Numbered from the stretch's first letter, positions 16,630 to 25,238 are shown. The stretch: DNA of 64,000 bases from Maribacter sp. MJ134 (GCF_003970695.1 NZ_CP034570.1:992001-1056000); one strand, 5' to 3'. Notes: generated by a model not told the origin, from the sequence alone. A program made the numbers and translations.

Positions 16630-17058
16630 ATGAACGATTTTCTTAATTGGGCCAAAGCGCAACTAAAGGTTAACCCTAAACTAATATTAGTATACTGTAC
16701 GGTATATTTTCTGTGGGGTCTGGGTATGAACTGGTTCGGAACACAAGTTGAGATTGCCCGCTTCACCCATTGGTGGCAGGTCATTACCTGTTATATTCTT
16801 TATATGGTACCCATTTCGCTCTTATTGCGAAAACAGCCTTTTCATGTGCAATATGCCTATGGCCTTATCGCGATGTGTTTCTTGGAATTTGGCGGTTACG
16901 CGCTAGAAACCTCGTATGCCTATCCGAATAATTTGTTGGACCAACTTTTTGGGGAACGCACCTTTGCATTGGGCATGGCACTATTTTTTGGGCTATATTT
17001 TCCTGCTGGGAATTGGGCAGTTGCTAAAATTTACAGGGCTATATTCAGAGACGGTTAG
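16630..17058 (+). CDS. Four-helix membrane protein at the end of the PKS cluster
   Basis: The 142-residue protein has about four hydrophobic helices separated by short loops and no signal peptide or known motif. Its ATG follows the ACP stop by five bases, so it belongs to the same transcript. I do not recognise the family. By position it may help anchor, hydroxylate or move the lipid product, but there is no direct sign of this. Confidence 0.7.
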   Translation: MNDFLNWAKAQLKVNPKLILVYCTVYFLWGLGMNWFGTQVEIARFTHWWQVITCYILYMVPISLLLRKQPFHVQYAYGLIAMCFLEFGGYALETSYAYPNNLLDQLFGERTFALGMALFFGLYFPAGNWAVAKIYRAIFRDG

Positions 17059-17347
17059 TTTGATACACATTTAGTACATTACTTGAAATAGTCTCAGTTC
17101 TAGTGTTTGATTTTTCAACCTTTTCATTATTAAATCAAATGTATCGAGACCTCTTAATAAGTTAATAGGACATCTATATACTTACGAAAGCTAGGTATTA
17201 CCTCAAAAAAGGTGAAAAACACACTCCAACTACGAAACAGAAGAAGTACTCAAATTAAAATGCACTACCGACAAACATCATACGTCTTATCTTAATTTAG
17301 TGCCTAAAAGAAAATTCTAATAATTTCCAACCATCGACCATCAAAAG

Positions 17348-18295
17348 CTAAACTTCCTTTTCTTTCTCAGGAATCAATAAGGAGGCCAATACGCCCGAAA
17401 CCAAGGACACGGAAATAACGGTAAGCGAAACCCATTCCGGTAGATGAATAAAGTGGGAGAATAACATCTTCAGTCCCACAAAAGCCAAGATGACCACTAA
17501 GCTATAGTTGATAAATCGAAACTTTGCCAGCATGCGCGAGATAAGGAAATACATGGACCGTAGGCCTAGGATGGCCAAAATATTGGAACTGAATACAATG
17601 AAAGGGTCGGCCGTAATGGCAAGAATGGCCGGAATACTATCCAGTGCAAAGAGAATATCGGTAAGCTCAATAATGATAAGCGCTACAAATAGGGGAGTGG
17701 CGGCACGCACGCCCATCTTTTTCACAAAGAAATCATGACCGTTAATTTGCGATGTAATTGGATAGATTTTTTTCAATTGCTTAAAAACAAAGGAATCCTT
17801 GGGATTAAAATCGGTATCGTCACTTTTAAGCATCTTAAAGGCCGTGTAAAGAAGAAATACACCAAAAACATAGATGATCCACTCGAATTTGGTAATTAAG
17901 GCCACTCCAAAGAGAATCATTAGCGCTCTGAATATAATGGCCCCTAAAATCCCCCAGAACAACACCCGGTGCTGGTAAAGTGGCGGTATCTTAAAAGCGG
18001 AGAAAATGACGGCGATGACAAAGACATTGTCAATACTTAAAGACAGTTCAATAAGGTAACCGGTGATGTATTTTAAGACGGCATCGTTAGGCGTTAGTCC
18101 GGTAGGATTTTCCGTTAATCCAGCGGAGAACAGCCAATAGATAACACCACTAAAAGCTAGGGCTACGCTTACCCAAATGGCGGTCCAAATGCCCGCTTCC
18201 TTAGATTTGATGACATGGTCGTTCTTATGAAAAACACCAAGGTCTAAGGCTAGGAAAACCACTATACAAGCAATGAAAATAGTCCAAACGAGCAT
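17348..18295 (-). CDS. TerC-family integral membrane protein
   Basis: The 315-residue protein has about nine membrane helices and the TerC signatures ELSLSIDNVFVIAVIF near residue 85 and IELTDILFALDSIPAIL near 205. Both conserved acidic clusters lie within helices. TerC/Alx proteins are linked to metal (manganese) export and to metalation of exported enzymes. It is convergent with the PKS cluster and has no operon partner. Confidence 0.93.
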   Translation of the reverse strand: MLVWTIFIACIVVFLALDLGVFHKNDHVIKSKEAGIWTAIWVSVALAFSGVIYWLFSAGLTENPTGLTPNDAVLKYITGYLIELSLSIDNVFVIAVIFSAFKIPPLYQHRVLFWGILGAIIFRALMILFGVALITKFEWIIYVFGVFLLYTAFKMLKSDDTDFNPKDSFVFKQLKKIYPITSQINGHDFFVKKMGVRAATPLFVALIIIELTDILFALDSIPAILAITADPFIVFSSNILAILGLRSMYFLISRMLAKFRFINYSLVVILAFVGLKMLFSHFIHLPEWVSLTVISVSLVSGVLASLLIPEKEKEV

Positions 18296-18394
18296 AAAGT
18301 AATAATTGAATGCGCGAAGTTAAACATCATTTTTAAAATGGAATAATTATAGCTAAAAAATGTTAAAATGAAGCTATATGGGTGGCTCTGCTTG

Positions 18395-18898
18395 TTATTC
18401 CAGTTCCAAATTGAACTGAACGCGGACCTTGTTAGACTCTCTTCCTTTCTTTAAAATGGTAATGTCAAAATCGGAGGAGAATAGGGTAGTGGTGCCTAAC
18501 AGTTTTTTTCCGTTTTTGGTAAAACGAATGGTTATAGGTTTTGTGATTCCTTTAAGCGTAAGATTTCCATTGACCAAAAGCGCATCGTTTTCCCTTTTTA
18601 CGGTAGTGCTTTTAAAGGAAATTTTCGGATGTTCGTCCGCATTAAAATATTTACTTCCCCTTAGCGACCAATCGCGTAAAAAATTACCGGTTTTTATGGT
18701 TTCAGAAAGTACGGTTCCTTCTATGACTGAATTTTCCGGCGTATTCCAATCAATGGTAGAAGTAGAAGAGAAACCGTCAATGGTGCCATCTACATCCTTA
18801 GCTACAAATGTAAAACTGATGTTGGCATTGGTAATCTGTTGCCCATAAACCTGCTGCTGTATAGTGAATAGGAGAAAGAGAACAATTATATTTTTCAT
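18395..18898 (-). CDS. YceI-family secreted lipid-binding-like protein
   Basis: The 167-residue protein has a signal peptide ending near QQVYGQ and a lipocalin-like YceI barrel (ISFTFVAKDVDGTIDGFSS, then LTLKGITKPITIRFT). YceI proteins bind isoprenoid or fatty ligands in the periplasm. The ligand here is unknown. A -7 box lies at 18977-18984. Confidence 0.88.
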   Translation of the reverse strand: MKNIIVLFLLFTIQQQVYGQQITNANISFTFVAKDVDGTIDGFSSTSTIDWNTPENSVIEGTVLSETIKTGNFLRDWSLRGSKYFNADEHPKISFKSTTVKRENDALLVNGNLTLKGITKPITIRFTKNGKKLLGTTTLFSSDFDITILKKGRESNKVRVQFNLELE

Positions 18899-18976
18899 GT
18901 GGTAACTATTTGGTTTGATGCCTTAAAATGTCCGATGAAGGGTATTCCATTACCGATATAAACACCGAAACTAGTG

Positions 18977-18984
18977 CAAATATA
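18977..18984 (-). promoter_or_regulatory. -7 promoter box of the YceI gene
   Basis: The minus strand reads TATATTTG, an exact TAnnTTTG match, 78 bases before the YceI ATG. Confidence 0.4.
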
Positions 18985-19037
18985 GTCGGTGTTTTAAAAA
19001 AAAGATTACATTTAGGGAGAGGACATTATCAAGTATT

Positions 19038-19391
19038 ATGAAAAAAACGACCATTTGGGCTAAAAGCCTAGTTGTGTTCGTAGGCGGTATTTTCATGGCT
19101 ACGGCACAGTCAACAGCGAACAAACCTATTAAAGTGCAGAAGCGCACCTTGATGGACAAGTTTGAACCGGATTTTGTAAAACCTGTGGATGAGCGAATCG
19201 CCCTAAAGGAAAAACGTATTGCATCCCAGCAACAGACAAAGAAAATTTTGGATACTCTGGATATTTCGGACCGAAAGCGACGTAGGTTAATGCGAGAATT
19301 AAGACGTAGCCCTTTCTCGGAACGTATTCAAAAAACCATCCTTGCAGAAACCGAATTCGAGGACGAAATCGACAATAATCCCAAAAAGTAG
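19038..19391 (+). CDS. Small secreted basic protein, paralogue of the 20352-20696 product
   Basis: The 117-residue protein has a signal peptide ending near MATAQS, followed by a charged helical region. Its second half (KFEPDFVKPVDE, then ILDTLDISDRKRRRLMREL, then LAETEFEDEID) aligns clearly with the 114-residue product encoded at 20352-20696. I do not recognise a named family. The stop is directly next to the stop of the convergent hibernation-factor gene. Confidence 0.7.
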   Translation: MKKTTIWAKSLVVFVGGIFMATAQSTANKPIKVQKRTLMDKFEPDFVKPVDERIALKEKRIASQQQTKKILDTLDISDRKRRRLMRELRRSPFSERIQKTILAETEFEDEIDNNPKK

Positions 19392-19694
19392 CTAGCGCGA
19401 TTTCATCTTCGCCTTACGCTTCTCTAATTGCCTTTCCAAATCGCTAACGGACTCCGCGATAGATGCCTCAAAACTGGAATGGCTCGCCTCCGCAAAGAGT
19501 CTTGGGCCGGGCGCACTTAACCTAATATTACAAATCATACCCGTATCCGGGGAAGAAGTATTTTCCGTTTTAAAGAATACATCTGCACGAACAATAAAAT
19601 CAAACTTATCCAGCAGCTTTTCGAGCTTAGAGGCTGCCATAATTTCTAGCCTATTACTGGCCTTTACATCGTCATATTCAAAATTGATATTCAT
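19392..19694 (-). CDS. hpf: Ribosome hibernation promoting factor, short form
   Basis: The 100-residue protein matches the HPF/YfiA domain: MNINFEYDDVKASNRLE, a LDKFDFIVRADVFFK strand-helix-strand, and a basic tail of lysines and arginines. It has only the N-terminal domain of long HPF. It probably binds the 30S subunit in stationary phase to silence ribosomes. It is convergent with a secreted-protein gene and shares no spacer with it. Confidence 0.87.
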   Translation of the reverse strand: MNINFEYDDVKASNRLEIMAASKLEKLLDKFDFIVRADVFFKTENTSSPDTGMICNIRLSAPGPRLFAEASHSSFEASIAESVSDLERQLEKRKAKMKSR

Positions 19695-19888
19695 ACTTCC
19701 GTTTGTTTAGGATTAAGGTAGACATTTCCCCTCATATTTTCAATGTTACCAAGGGGTTAATTTTGAGTGCCTGATGATAAATTTTAGTTAAAGATTGATA
19801 ATGTGATAATTATCATAAAAATAGATGTGAAAAAAATTCGTACTTTATAGAGTGTAAGAAATAGCTTTAATTTAAAATATGGCCGGTT

Positions 19889-20215
19889 ATGGATGCAAAA
19901 CACTTAAAGACCGAGCTAAAAGATGTGAATTCATCGTTGGTTCGTATACAACGTAGTTATAGTGAATTAGTGAAGTGTAAAGAGAAGATGTCTTCCTATT
20001 TATGTGAACCCACAACATCGGGCCTATTTGAGACCAGGGAAAAGTTAAAATTAAAAATGGAGGCTTTGATGGCCGGCCATCTGGATTTGCTACATCAGTT
20101 AGAACACAAGAAAGATAGTCTTACCAAGGAATTGGGAGAGATTACGGCGCAGTTACAGGCCGCTAAACAGTTGGAGAAGGGGATAAGTAACTATATGTTG
20201 GCAGCACACCCGTAG
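19889..20215 (+). CDS. Small cytosolic coiled-coil protein
   Basis: The 108-residue protein is almost wholly helical with heptad-like repeats (LDLLHQLEHKKDSLTKELGEI). It has no signal peptide, membrane segment or known domain. A real gene is supported by length, position in a gap that nothing else fills, and codon use like its neighbours. Function unknown. Confidence 0.55.
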   Translation: MDAKHLKTELKDVNSSLVRIQRSYSELVKCKEKMSSYLCEPTTSGLFETREKLKLKMEALMAGHLDLLHQLEHKKDSLTKELGEITAQLQAAKQLEKGISNYMLAAHP

Positions 20216-20351
20216 GAGTGAATATTGGCTGAATCAAATTTTAAGTTAGGGATGAAAAGCCCTTAACTATCGGTAAAAAGATACGGATAAGCCGAAAATA
20301 GGGACTTTGACTTTTTTATGCTAATTTCGAGAGAGACACTATTGAAAACAC

Positions 20352-20696
20352 ATGAAAAAATTATTCTTTTTAAGCCTATGTGCGGCTTGCATGATGGGTC
20401 ATGGGCTATATGCACAGACCGAAACATCGGATTCGAACTCCACGAAAAAAAATAAAAGTACTATCACGGAAGAGGACGAAGGTCCCATAATGCTAAAGTT
20501 TGAACCCGATTACGTAGCGGAGCAACTAAAACGTAGAAATGCAATTTTGGAGAAACGCCGTATGATCGATACGATGGATATCTCCGAAAAGAAAAAATTA
20601 CGCCTGATCAAAGAACTGTACAGGGATTTAAATTCCAAACGATTACAGAAGGTACTTTTGGCCGAGACTAAATTTGAGGACGAGCTGGACAAATAA
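20352..20696 (+). CDS. Small secreted basic protein, paralogue of the 19038-19391 product
   Basis: The 114-residue protein has a signal peptide ending near YAQT, a Ser/Thr/Lys-rich linker, then KFEPDYVAEQ, RMIDTMDISEKKKLRLIKEL and LLAETKFEDELDK. These three blocks match the 117-residue product upstream in order and spacing. Together they look like a local duplication, now diverged. No enzymatic motif is visible; the pair may be a secreted or periplasmic helical family. Confidence 0.7.
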   Translation: MKKLFFLSLCAACMMGHGLYAQTETSDSNSTKKNKSTITEEDEGPIMLKFEPDYVAEQLKRRNAILEKRRMIDTMDISEKKKLRLIKELYRDLNSKRLQKVLLAETKFEDELDK

Positions 20697-20750
20697 GGTG
20701 CATGGAGGCGTAATTAAACATCAAAATGGTCTGTTTTTAAAGAGCTAATT

Positions 20751-21311
20751 ATGAGACAAATAGGGATTTTACTAATGGTTTTGTTGGTAGTGCTAAGTTG
20801 TAGTAGTGCTAAAAAAACGACTGTAAGCCCGGTGGAATTGACAGCTTTTAAAACCTATATAGAAAACGGACGTTTTGAGTTCAACGCAACGGCCGCATTT
20901 CCACTTCAAACCCAAGCGTTTACTAGTGTAGCAAATTCCGGACTTTTACAGCCGGGGAGTAATTCGGGCCGTATAGACCTTACGGGTAATCCAAGTTATG
21001 TTAGGATTATAGGGGACAGCATCTCGGTATATTTACCGTATTTTGGAGAAAGACGCGTATCTGGCGGCTATGGCGCCAATACGGATATTAAATTCGATGG
21101 CATTTTAAGTGATTATGAGATAGCCTACGATACAATTAAGAGTATGTATCGTATTACATTTCGTATGGAACAGAATACCGAAGTCTACGATGTACATATG
21201 GCTGTTTTTCCTAGTAAGAATGGAAACCTAAGTTTGAACAGTACACAACGCAGTACCATCCGTTACAATGGAATAATTCAGGATATTGAGGATACGGAAA
21301 CTTCAAAGTGA
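20751..21311 (+). CDS. DUF4251-family lipoprotein
   Basis: The 186-residue protein has a signal peptide and lipobox (LSC at residue 17). Its body matches DUF4251: a strand IENGRFEFNATAAFPL, then LTGNPSYVRIIGDSISVYLPYFG and the GYGANTDIKFDG loop. It is a Bacteroidetes-type exported lipoprotein of unknown function. It is the last core-like gene before the accessory island. Confidence 0.85.
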   Translation: MRQIGILLMVLLVVLSCSSAKKTTVSPVELTAFKTYIENGRFEFNATAAFPLQTQAFTSVANSGLLQPGSNSGRIDLTGNPSYVRIIGDSISVYLPYFGERRVSGGYGANTDIKFDGILSDYEIAYDTIKSMYRITFRMEQNTEVYDVHMAVFPSKNGNLSLNSTQRSTIRYNGIIQDIEDTETSK

Positions 21312-21397
21312 AAAGAGCTGTAAAGCAGCATACTATTTCAATTTTATGGTAATAGAAGGGATAGGAGAAACACATGCTCCTACAAGGCTTAAAATAT

Positions 21398-21947
21398 TCT
21401 ATTTGACATAATATAAATTATGATACAGATTGATATATAAGTATTTCAGGTTCAACATCTTATCTGTAAGTCATAATTCTATTATGTAAAATATCCCTCG
21501 CGTTTATAGCTTTTATGAGAATTACCAACGGGGTCATCAAGCTGTTTAATTTACGTAGCTTCAAAATTTCTACACAGAAAAAACTTTTTAGAGAATTTCA
21601 ATTTCGTAGAAACTCCAGCGAGAAACATTCCGTCTGTACTCATAATTAGTCGTTATGTAAAATTGCCGCTCGGCCAACAGCTTATTGCTTTCATAAAATC
21701 AAAATGCTCAGGCATTTTATTTTATACGCAATTCCCAGCCGCTTGGCCAGCGCCAAAAAAAGCAAAACCTTTTAGATTCTTTTCAAATATGCGATTTATG
21801 AGAAACTGTCTGCCCGTAAATTTTTCAGGGAATTCTCGTCTGCTTGCCGCAACAGCTTAAAATTTCTCTATGAGCAAATTTCTAAGCACTTGCTACCCCT
21901 ACGTGTCCCTAAAAATCCATTTTTTTAAGTCTATTTGACATAATATA
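21398..21947. repeat. Pair of 18-base direct repeats bracketing element B1
   Basis: The sequence TCTATTTGACATAATATA occurs perfectly at 21398-21415 and 21930-21947. It frames the non-coding element B1. A related form in the opposite orientation (CATTATGTCAAAT) ends element B2 near 28796-28806, and CATTACGTCAAAT lies at about 38204-38216 past the parE gene. The motif therefore marks 3' ends of accessory genes in the island. It could be a recombination scar; no integrase is present to test that. Confidence 0.6.
21417..21898. repeat. Structured intergenic element B, copy 1
   Basis: About 480 non-coding bases align along their length with copy 2 at 28278-28756, from ATTATGATACAGATTGATAT to the end of the CTTGCTA segment. 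Shared parts include the hairpin AAAATGC-TCAG-GCATTTT (21701-21718) and a long stem GCTTAAAATTT (21855-21865) with AAATTTCTAAGC (21876-21887). In copy 2 the stem has changed on both sides and still pairs. The short open frames inside it differ between copies, so it is not a gene. It fills the gap between the DUF4251 gene and the 144-residue gene. Confidence 0.75.
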
Positions 21948-21959
21948 GAGATATATCAG

Positions 21960-22394
21960 TTATTTGAAATTCTCTATTTGATTATAAATGATATACTCAC
22001 CTAACTGCTCCATACCTTTTATAAAGACCTTAATTTCCCAATTCGATAGATATGTATGCAGCCCAACATTATTCTCAAAAAATACGAATCCATCAGGTTT
22101 TACAAGGGTTTTCGAAGGTATCAAGAATATTAGAGGTTCTTTCTCAGGGATAAAGCCTATCAATGCCACCCAAAGATTTTCATTCGGTTCACCTAACTTT
22201 TCTTTTGGAACTTTTGAGCTTTGTTGCGCAATTAAATCCATTGCTTGTAAAAAGATTTCAGATTGCTTTCCGTTCTCACTTTTTACGATAAAATCGACTC
22301 CTTCCCTACCATTTTCTTTTGGGCTGATTTCAAGTCCTACTTTCGTCAACTTAGCTTTCAAAGTATTTTCTGCCTGCTTGCGAAATTCTTCCAT
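21960..22394 (-). CDS. Uncharacterised small protein, possible nuclease-fold (DUF4365-like)
   Basis: The 144-residue cytosolic protein has no signal peptide. Residues about 30-50 (GREGVDFIVKSENGKQSEIFLQ) give an acidic residue, then ExxxQ on a strand. This recalls the D...(E/Q)xQ/K core of DUF4365 and restriction-endonuclease-like folds, but the match is weak and by eye only. A helix follows, then PSKTL and a C-terminal beta-rich part. It sits alone between elements B1 and A1, exactly where the PIN-domain gene sits between B2 and A2. Function unknown. Confidence 0.55.
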   Translation of the reverse strand: MEEFRKQAENTLKAKLTKVGLEISPKENGREGVDFIVKSENGKQSEIFLQAMDLIAQQSSKVPKEKLGEPNENLWVALIGFIPEKEPLIFLIPSKTLVKPDGFVFFENNVGLHTYLSNWEIKVFIKGMEQLGEYIIYNQIENFK

Positions 22395-22403
22395 TCAATA
22401 GCG

Positions 22404-22631
22404 TTTCTTTACTTTTTTTCTTGATAAAAAAAGTAACAAAAAAATCAAGGCTTACAGATAATTTTGGAAACAATGTACGGGTCGGTCGCTAAATTTTAGG
22501 ATCCATTCTAACGCTTAAGACTGCTTTAAGACAAAACCACCAATATGGCAGTCAACGATTATTGTAACCAGCCCCCTAAAATTCTTAACGCTCCTCTCCC
22601 CTATTGTTTTAGCCAAAATTCTCTTAGGCCG
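22404..22631. repeat. Structured intergenic element A, copy 1
   Basis: A 228-base element matches 29658-29880. It starts with a T-rich/A-rich hairpin (TTACTTTTTTT...AAAAAAAGTAA). The rest folds on itself in three nested tiers: AATTTTGG 22460-22467 with CCAAAATT 22613-22620; AATTTTAGG 22492-22500 with CCTAAAATT 22575-22583; and GACTGC 22519-22524 with GCAGTC 22548-22553. The inner tiers differ in sequence in copy 2 but remain paired. On the minus strand it lies after the TPR gene and before the 144-residue gene. Confidence 0.8.
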
Positions 22632-22635
22632 GAAC

Positions 22636-24171
22636 CTAAACCTTAGCTTTTAATTCATTAATTTCCCTAATGATTTTTTGGGTAGTAGAGTTTTTCGATG
22701 TTTTTTCAACAGCCTTGAGTTTCTCGACTAATTCTGCTTCAACCGTACTACCAGAAAGATATTCTTCCCTTAAATAATTTACAAAAGCTAGATTAGTTAA
22801 CTCAATATTTTTAATTGATGATGCCTTTTCAATTGCTTGGAAGTATAATTCTCTACCTTTTTCCAAAAAGCCCTTACGGAAGTTTAATATACCTTTTGTA
22901 GCAGTAATACAGATTTGATTATTAACATCCGTCTGATCAAATGCTGGGTACTTTTCAAGAAATTGCTCTGCTTCCTCAATTCGATTTCTAAGACATAATG
23001 AATAAACTAGGTTATTTATCATTTGAGGGTCCTGAGGATGTGATGTTAAGCCTGCTTTATACAAGTAAGCGGCTTCATCATGGTCATCCATATTATACGC
23101 TGCTATTTGGCTTCCAAATAAAATTGCCCCTCTTGAAAAAGGCATATCTAAAAACCAAAGTTTAGCATAGTCTATTGCATCTTGCCATTTACCATTTTCA
23201 GAGGAGTTTCTTGCATCGGCCTCAAATGAATTTTCTACATCAAAGTCATCTGGGTTAACTTTTGAAATTTTACCTTCCTTATGTGACATCCATTCGGCTT
23301 GTGCTAAAACATTATCGTTAGGTTTTTTTAGAGAATTTTCGAATAACTTTCTACTTTTTTTCCAACTAGATTCATACTCTAAAGTACCTAGACTGCTATT
23401 AAGTTCGGCAATATTAAAGGGATGAAAATTATCGGAACTTACCATGTTAAGCCCTTTTTTTGCGAACCTGGACTGTCTTCCTCTTTTCATTGCCAAACTA
23501 ATCTCAGTTGCCATAACCCATGGGTCAGAATTAGTAATTGGTAATTTTCTAATAATATCATGTGCGTATCCAACATCCCCAACATGGGTAAAAAAACGCG
23601 CCATAGACCTCAAGACAAACCTATTCTGTGGACTTAAATGTAAAGCGTTCTTAATTGCCCTTTCAGCTTTTTTATTTTGACCGATGATTGAGTAAAACCT
23701 AGCAATTTCAGTCCATAAAATTGAGTTTTTAGGATTAGTTTTCAATTTTGATTTAAGTTCACTAATTTTTTGATAGACAAAATATAAATTAGCCCTTTCT
23801 TGAAATGCATCTATTGAATTTGCATCTAAAATTGGTTTTTCTATTATTTTACTCCTATTAAGGATTAAATCAGCTGTGCTTACTAATTCCTGAGTAACAG
23901 AATCAGCCTTAGATTTGATAAATTTAGCTGCATCTATCACATTTTCATCTTCTTCTTTATTACACACCACAGCGACACCCATAAGGTCACCAGCCATACC
24001 AATCGTTTGATTATCGGCCCAATCATCTATTAAATCGGAAATGTCAGGGTTAAAAGACTTTTCAATCAACAATTTCTTGCTGCCGTTTAGCTCACCTATT
24101 TTGGCAGTATTGGAAAAACTACGCCAATTTGGTAATACTAGTCTATTACTTTCCTCAAAGAATATTGCCAT
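22636..24171 (-). CDS. TPR-repeat protein paired with a protein kinase
   Basis: The 511-residue protein is mostly helical. An N-terminal region (about 1-120, with NQTIGMAGDLMGVAVVC) of unknown fold is followed by tetratricopeptide-like repeats from about 140 to 470, such as NPKNSILWTEIARFYSIIGQNKKAERAIKNAL cut by PQNRFVLRSMARFF. It has no signal peptide. The start codon overlaps the stop of the kinase gene by one base, so the two are co-translated. It is likely a scaffold or substrate of the kinase. I do not recognise the N-terminal domain. Confidence 0.75.
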   Translation of the reverse strand: MAIFFEESNRLVLPNWRSFSNTAKIGELNGSKKLLIEKSFNPDISDLIDDWADNQTIGMAGDLMGVAVVCNKEEDENVIDAAKFIKSKADSVTQELVSTADLILNRSKIIEKPILDANSIDAFQERANLYFVYQKISELKSKLKTNPKNSILWTEIARFYSIIGQNKKAERAIKNALHLSPQNRFVLRSMARFFTHVGDVGYAHDIIRKLPITNSDPWVMATEISLAMKRGRQSRFAKKGLNMVSSDNFHPFNIAELNSSLGTLEYESSWKKSRKLFENSLKKPNDNVLAQAEWMSHKEGKISKVNPDDFDVENSFEADARNSSENGKWQDAIDYAKLWFLDMPFSRGAILFGSQIAAYNMDDHDEAAYLYKAGLTSHPQDPQMINNLVYSLCLRNRIEEAEQFLEKYPAFDQTDVNNQICITATKGILNFRKGFLEKGRELYFQAIEKASSIKNIELTNLAFVNYLREEYLSGSTVEAELVEKLKAVEKTSKNSTTQKIIREINELKAKV

Positions 24172-25238
24172 TAAATTCCTCTTAGTTTCATTTCTGCCTT
24201 ACTAGCGATTCTATTAAAAATTTCAACAAAACGTTCCATATTAAAGCTATTTTTACTTTGAACATTTTTAACGTGCCCCCTTTCATTTGGGTCGGGATAA
24301 CATAGCATTCTAATTGCTGAAACAAGGAGGTCTTTATCTTGAAAATCTCCTAACTCATTTTCCATACTTATTAGAGCGTCATCAAAAGCAACAACCCAAT
24401 AAGGTAAGGCCTGTTCAAACGACAGCCCCATTATACTTATATTAGGATTAATATTTTTAAACAATAAGGCCGTCATACTTTGACCCGTTATATAGAAAGC
24501 AGCCATACTACCTAAAAGATAACAATCTATCGCGAAAACTTTATCCTTCCAATTTGGTAAAACATACATATTAAATACTTCAGGAGGCGCATATCTTACG
24601 TCACCCGCAAAATTCCTTTTCGAATGAGGACCGAATACTGTCTCACTTAGGGAGCGGCCTAAATCTCCAATTTTTGAGATGTCTTTATTAAATACAAAAA
24701 CATTAGAAGGCTTTAAATCTTGATGAGATACTTCTATACCATGTAACTGTTTCACTCCAACAGCAATATTATGCAGAGACCTAAGCTTCCATGCAAAATC
24801 AACTTTATCAGAAAAATTTATATGGTTTCTTACATCATCATCTGCTTTTTCAAATATTAAATAGTGAACATTTTTAATAAGAAAACCGTTCATGTTCTCT
24901 GAACCAGAATCCAATAACCTTGAAATCTTGTTTAGTCCATTCTGCCCACATTTTTCTAATATCTCTTTCTCATAGTTGAACGTGTTGAGAGTTGTAGCCA
25001 TAGCTTTGGGCAAATCAACATCTTCATCATTTAAGAATGTTAGGACATTGATAGCTTTTAAAAATCCAATTTGACCATCTTTCTCTGCTAAATAACAAAC
25101 TGAAAAATGACCGCCAGAGGAACCCGGCTTTGCTTTTACCCGTTCTGTTACTAGCCATCCTGTTTTTAATTTTTTACCCTTTAAGTTATGAACTGCGCTT
25201 AACTGGTCTTCCGGTATTATTGATAAATCTAAACTCAT
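24171..25238 (-). CDS. Hanks-type serine/threonine protein kinase
   Basis: The 355-residue soluble kinase has a glycine-loop-like GSSGGHFSVCYLAEK, the ATP lysine K61 in GFLKAIN, the catalytic loop SHQDLKPSN (D174, K176, N179), and the Mg-binding DLG at 192-194 in place of DFG. APPE follows. All catalytic residues are present. There are no transmembrane or PASTA segments, so it is a cytosolic kinase unlike PknB. It is coupled to a TPR protein in an accessory island, which suggests a stress or phage-response signalling role; that part is inference. Confidence 0.9.
   Translation of the reverse strand: MSLDLSIIPEDQLSAVHNLKGKKLKTGWLVTERVKAKPGSSGGHFSVCYLAEKDGQIGFLKAINVLTFLNDEDVDLPKAMATTLNTFNYEKEILEKCGQNGLNKISRLLDSGSENMNGFLIKNVHYLIFEKADDDVRNHINFSDKVDFAWKLRSLHNIAVGVKQLHGIEVSHQDLKPSNVFVFNKDISKIGDLGRSLSETVFGPHSKRNFAGDVRYAPPEVFNMYVLPNWKDKVFAIDCYLLGSMAAFYITGQSMTALLFKNINPNISIMGLSFEQALPYWVVAFDDALISMENELGDFQDKDLLVSAIRMLCYPDPNERGHVKNVQSKNSFNMERFVEIFNRIASKAEMKLRGI

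Noticed and set aside
21663-21860. 65-codon plus-strand open frame in element B1
   Set aside because: The frame is not kept in copy B2, which aligns as non-coding sequence; hairpins run through it.
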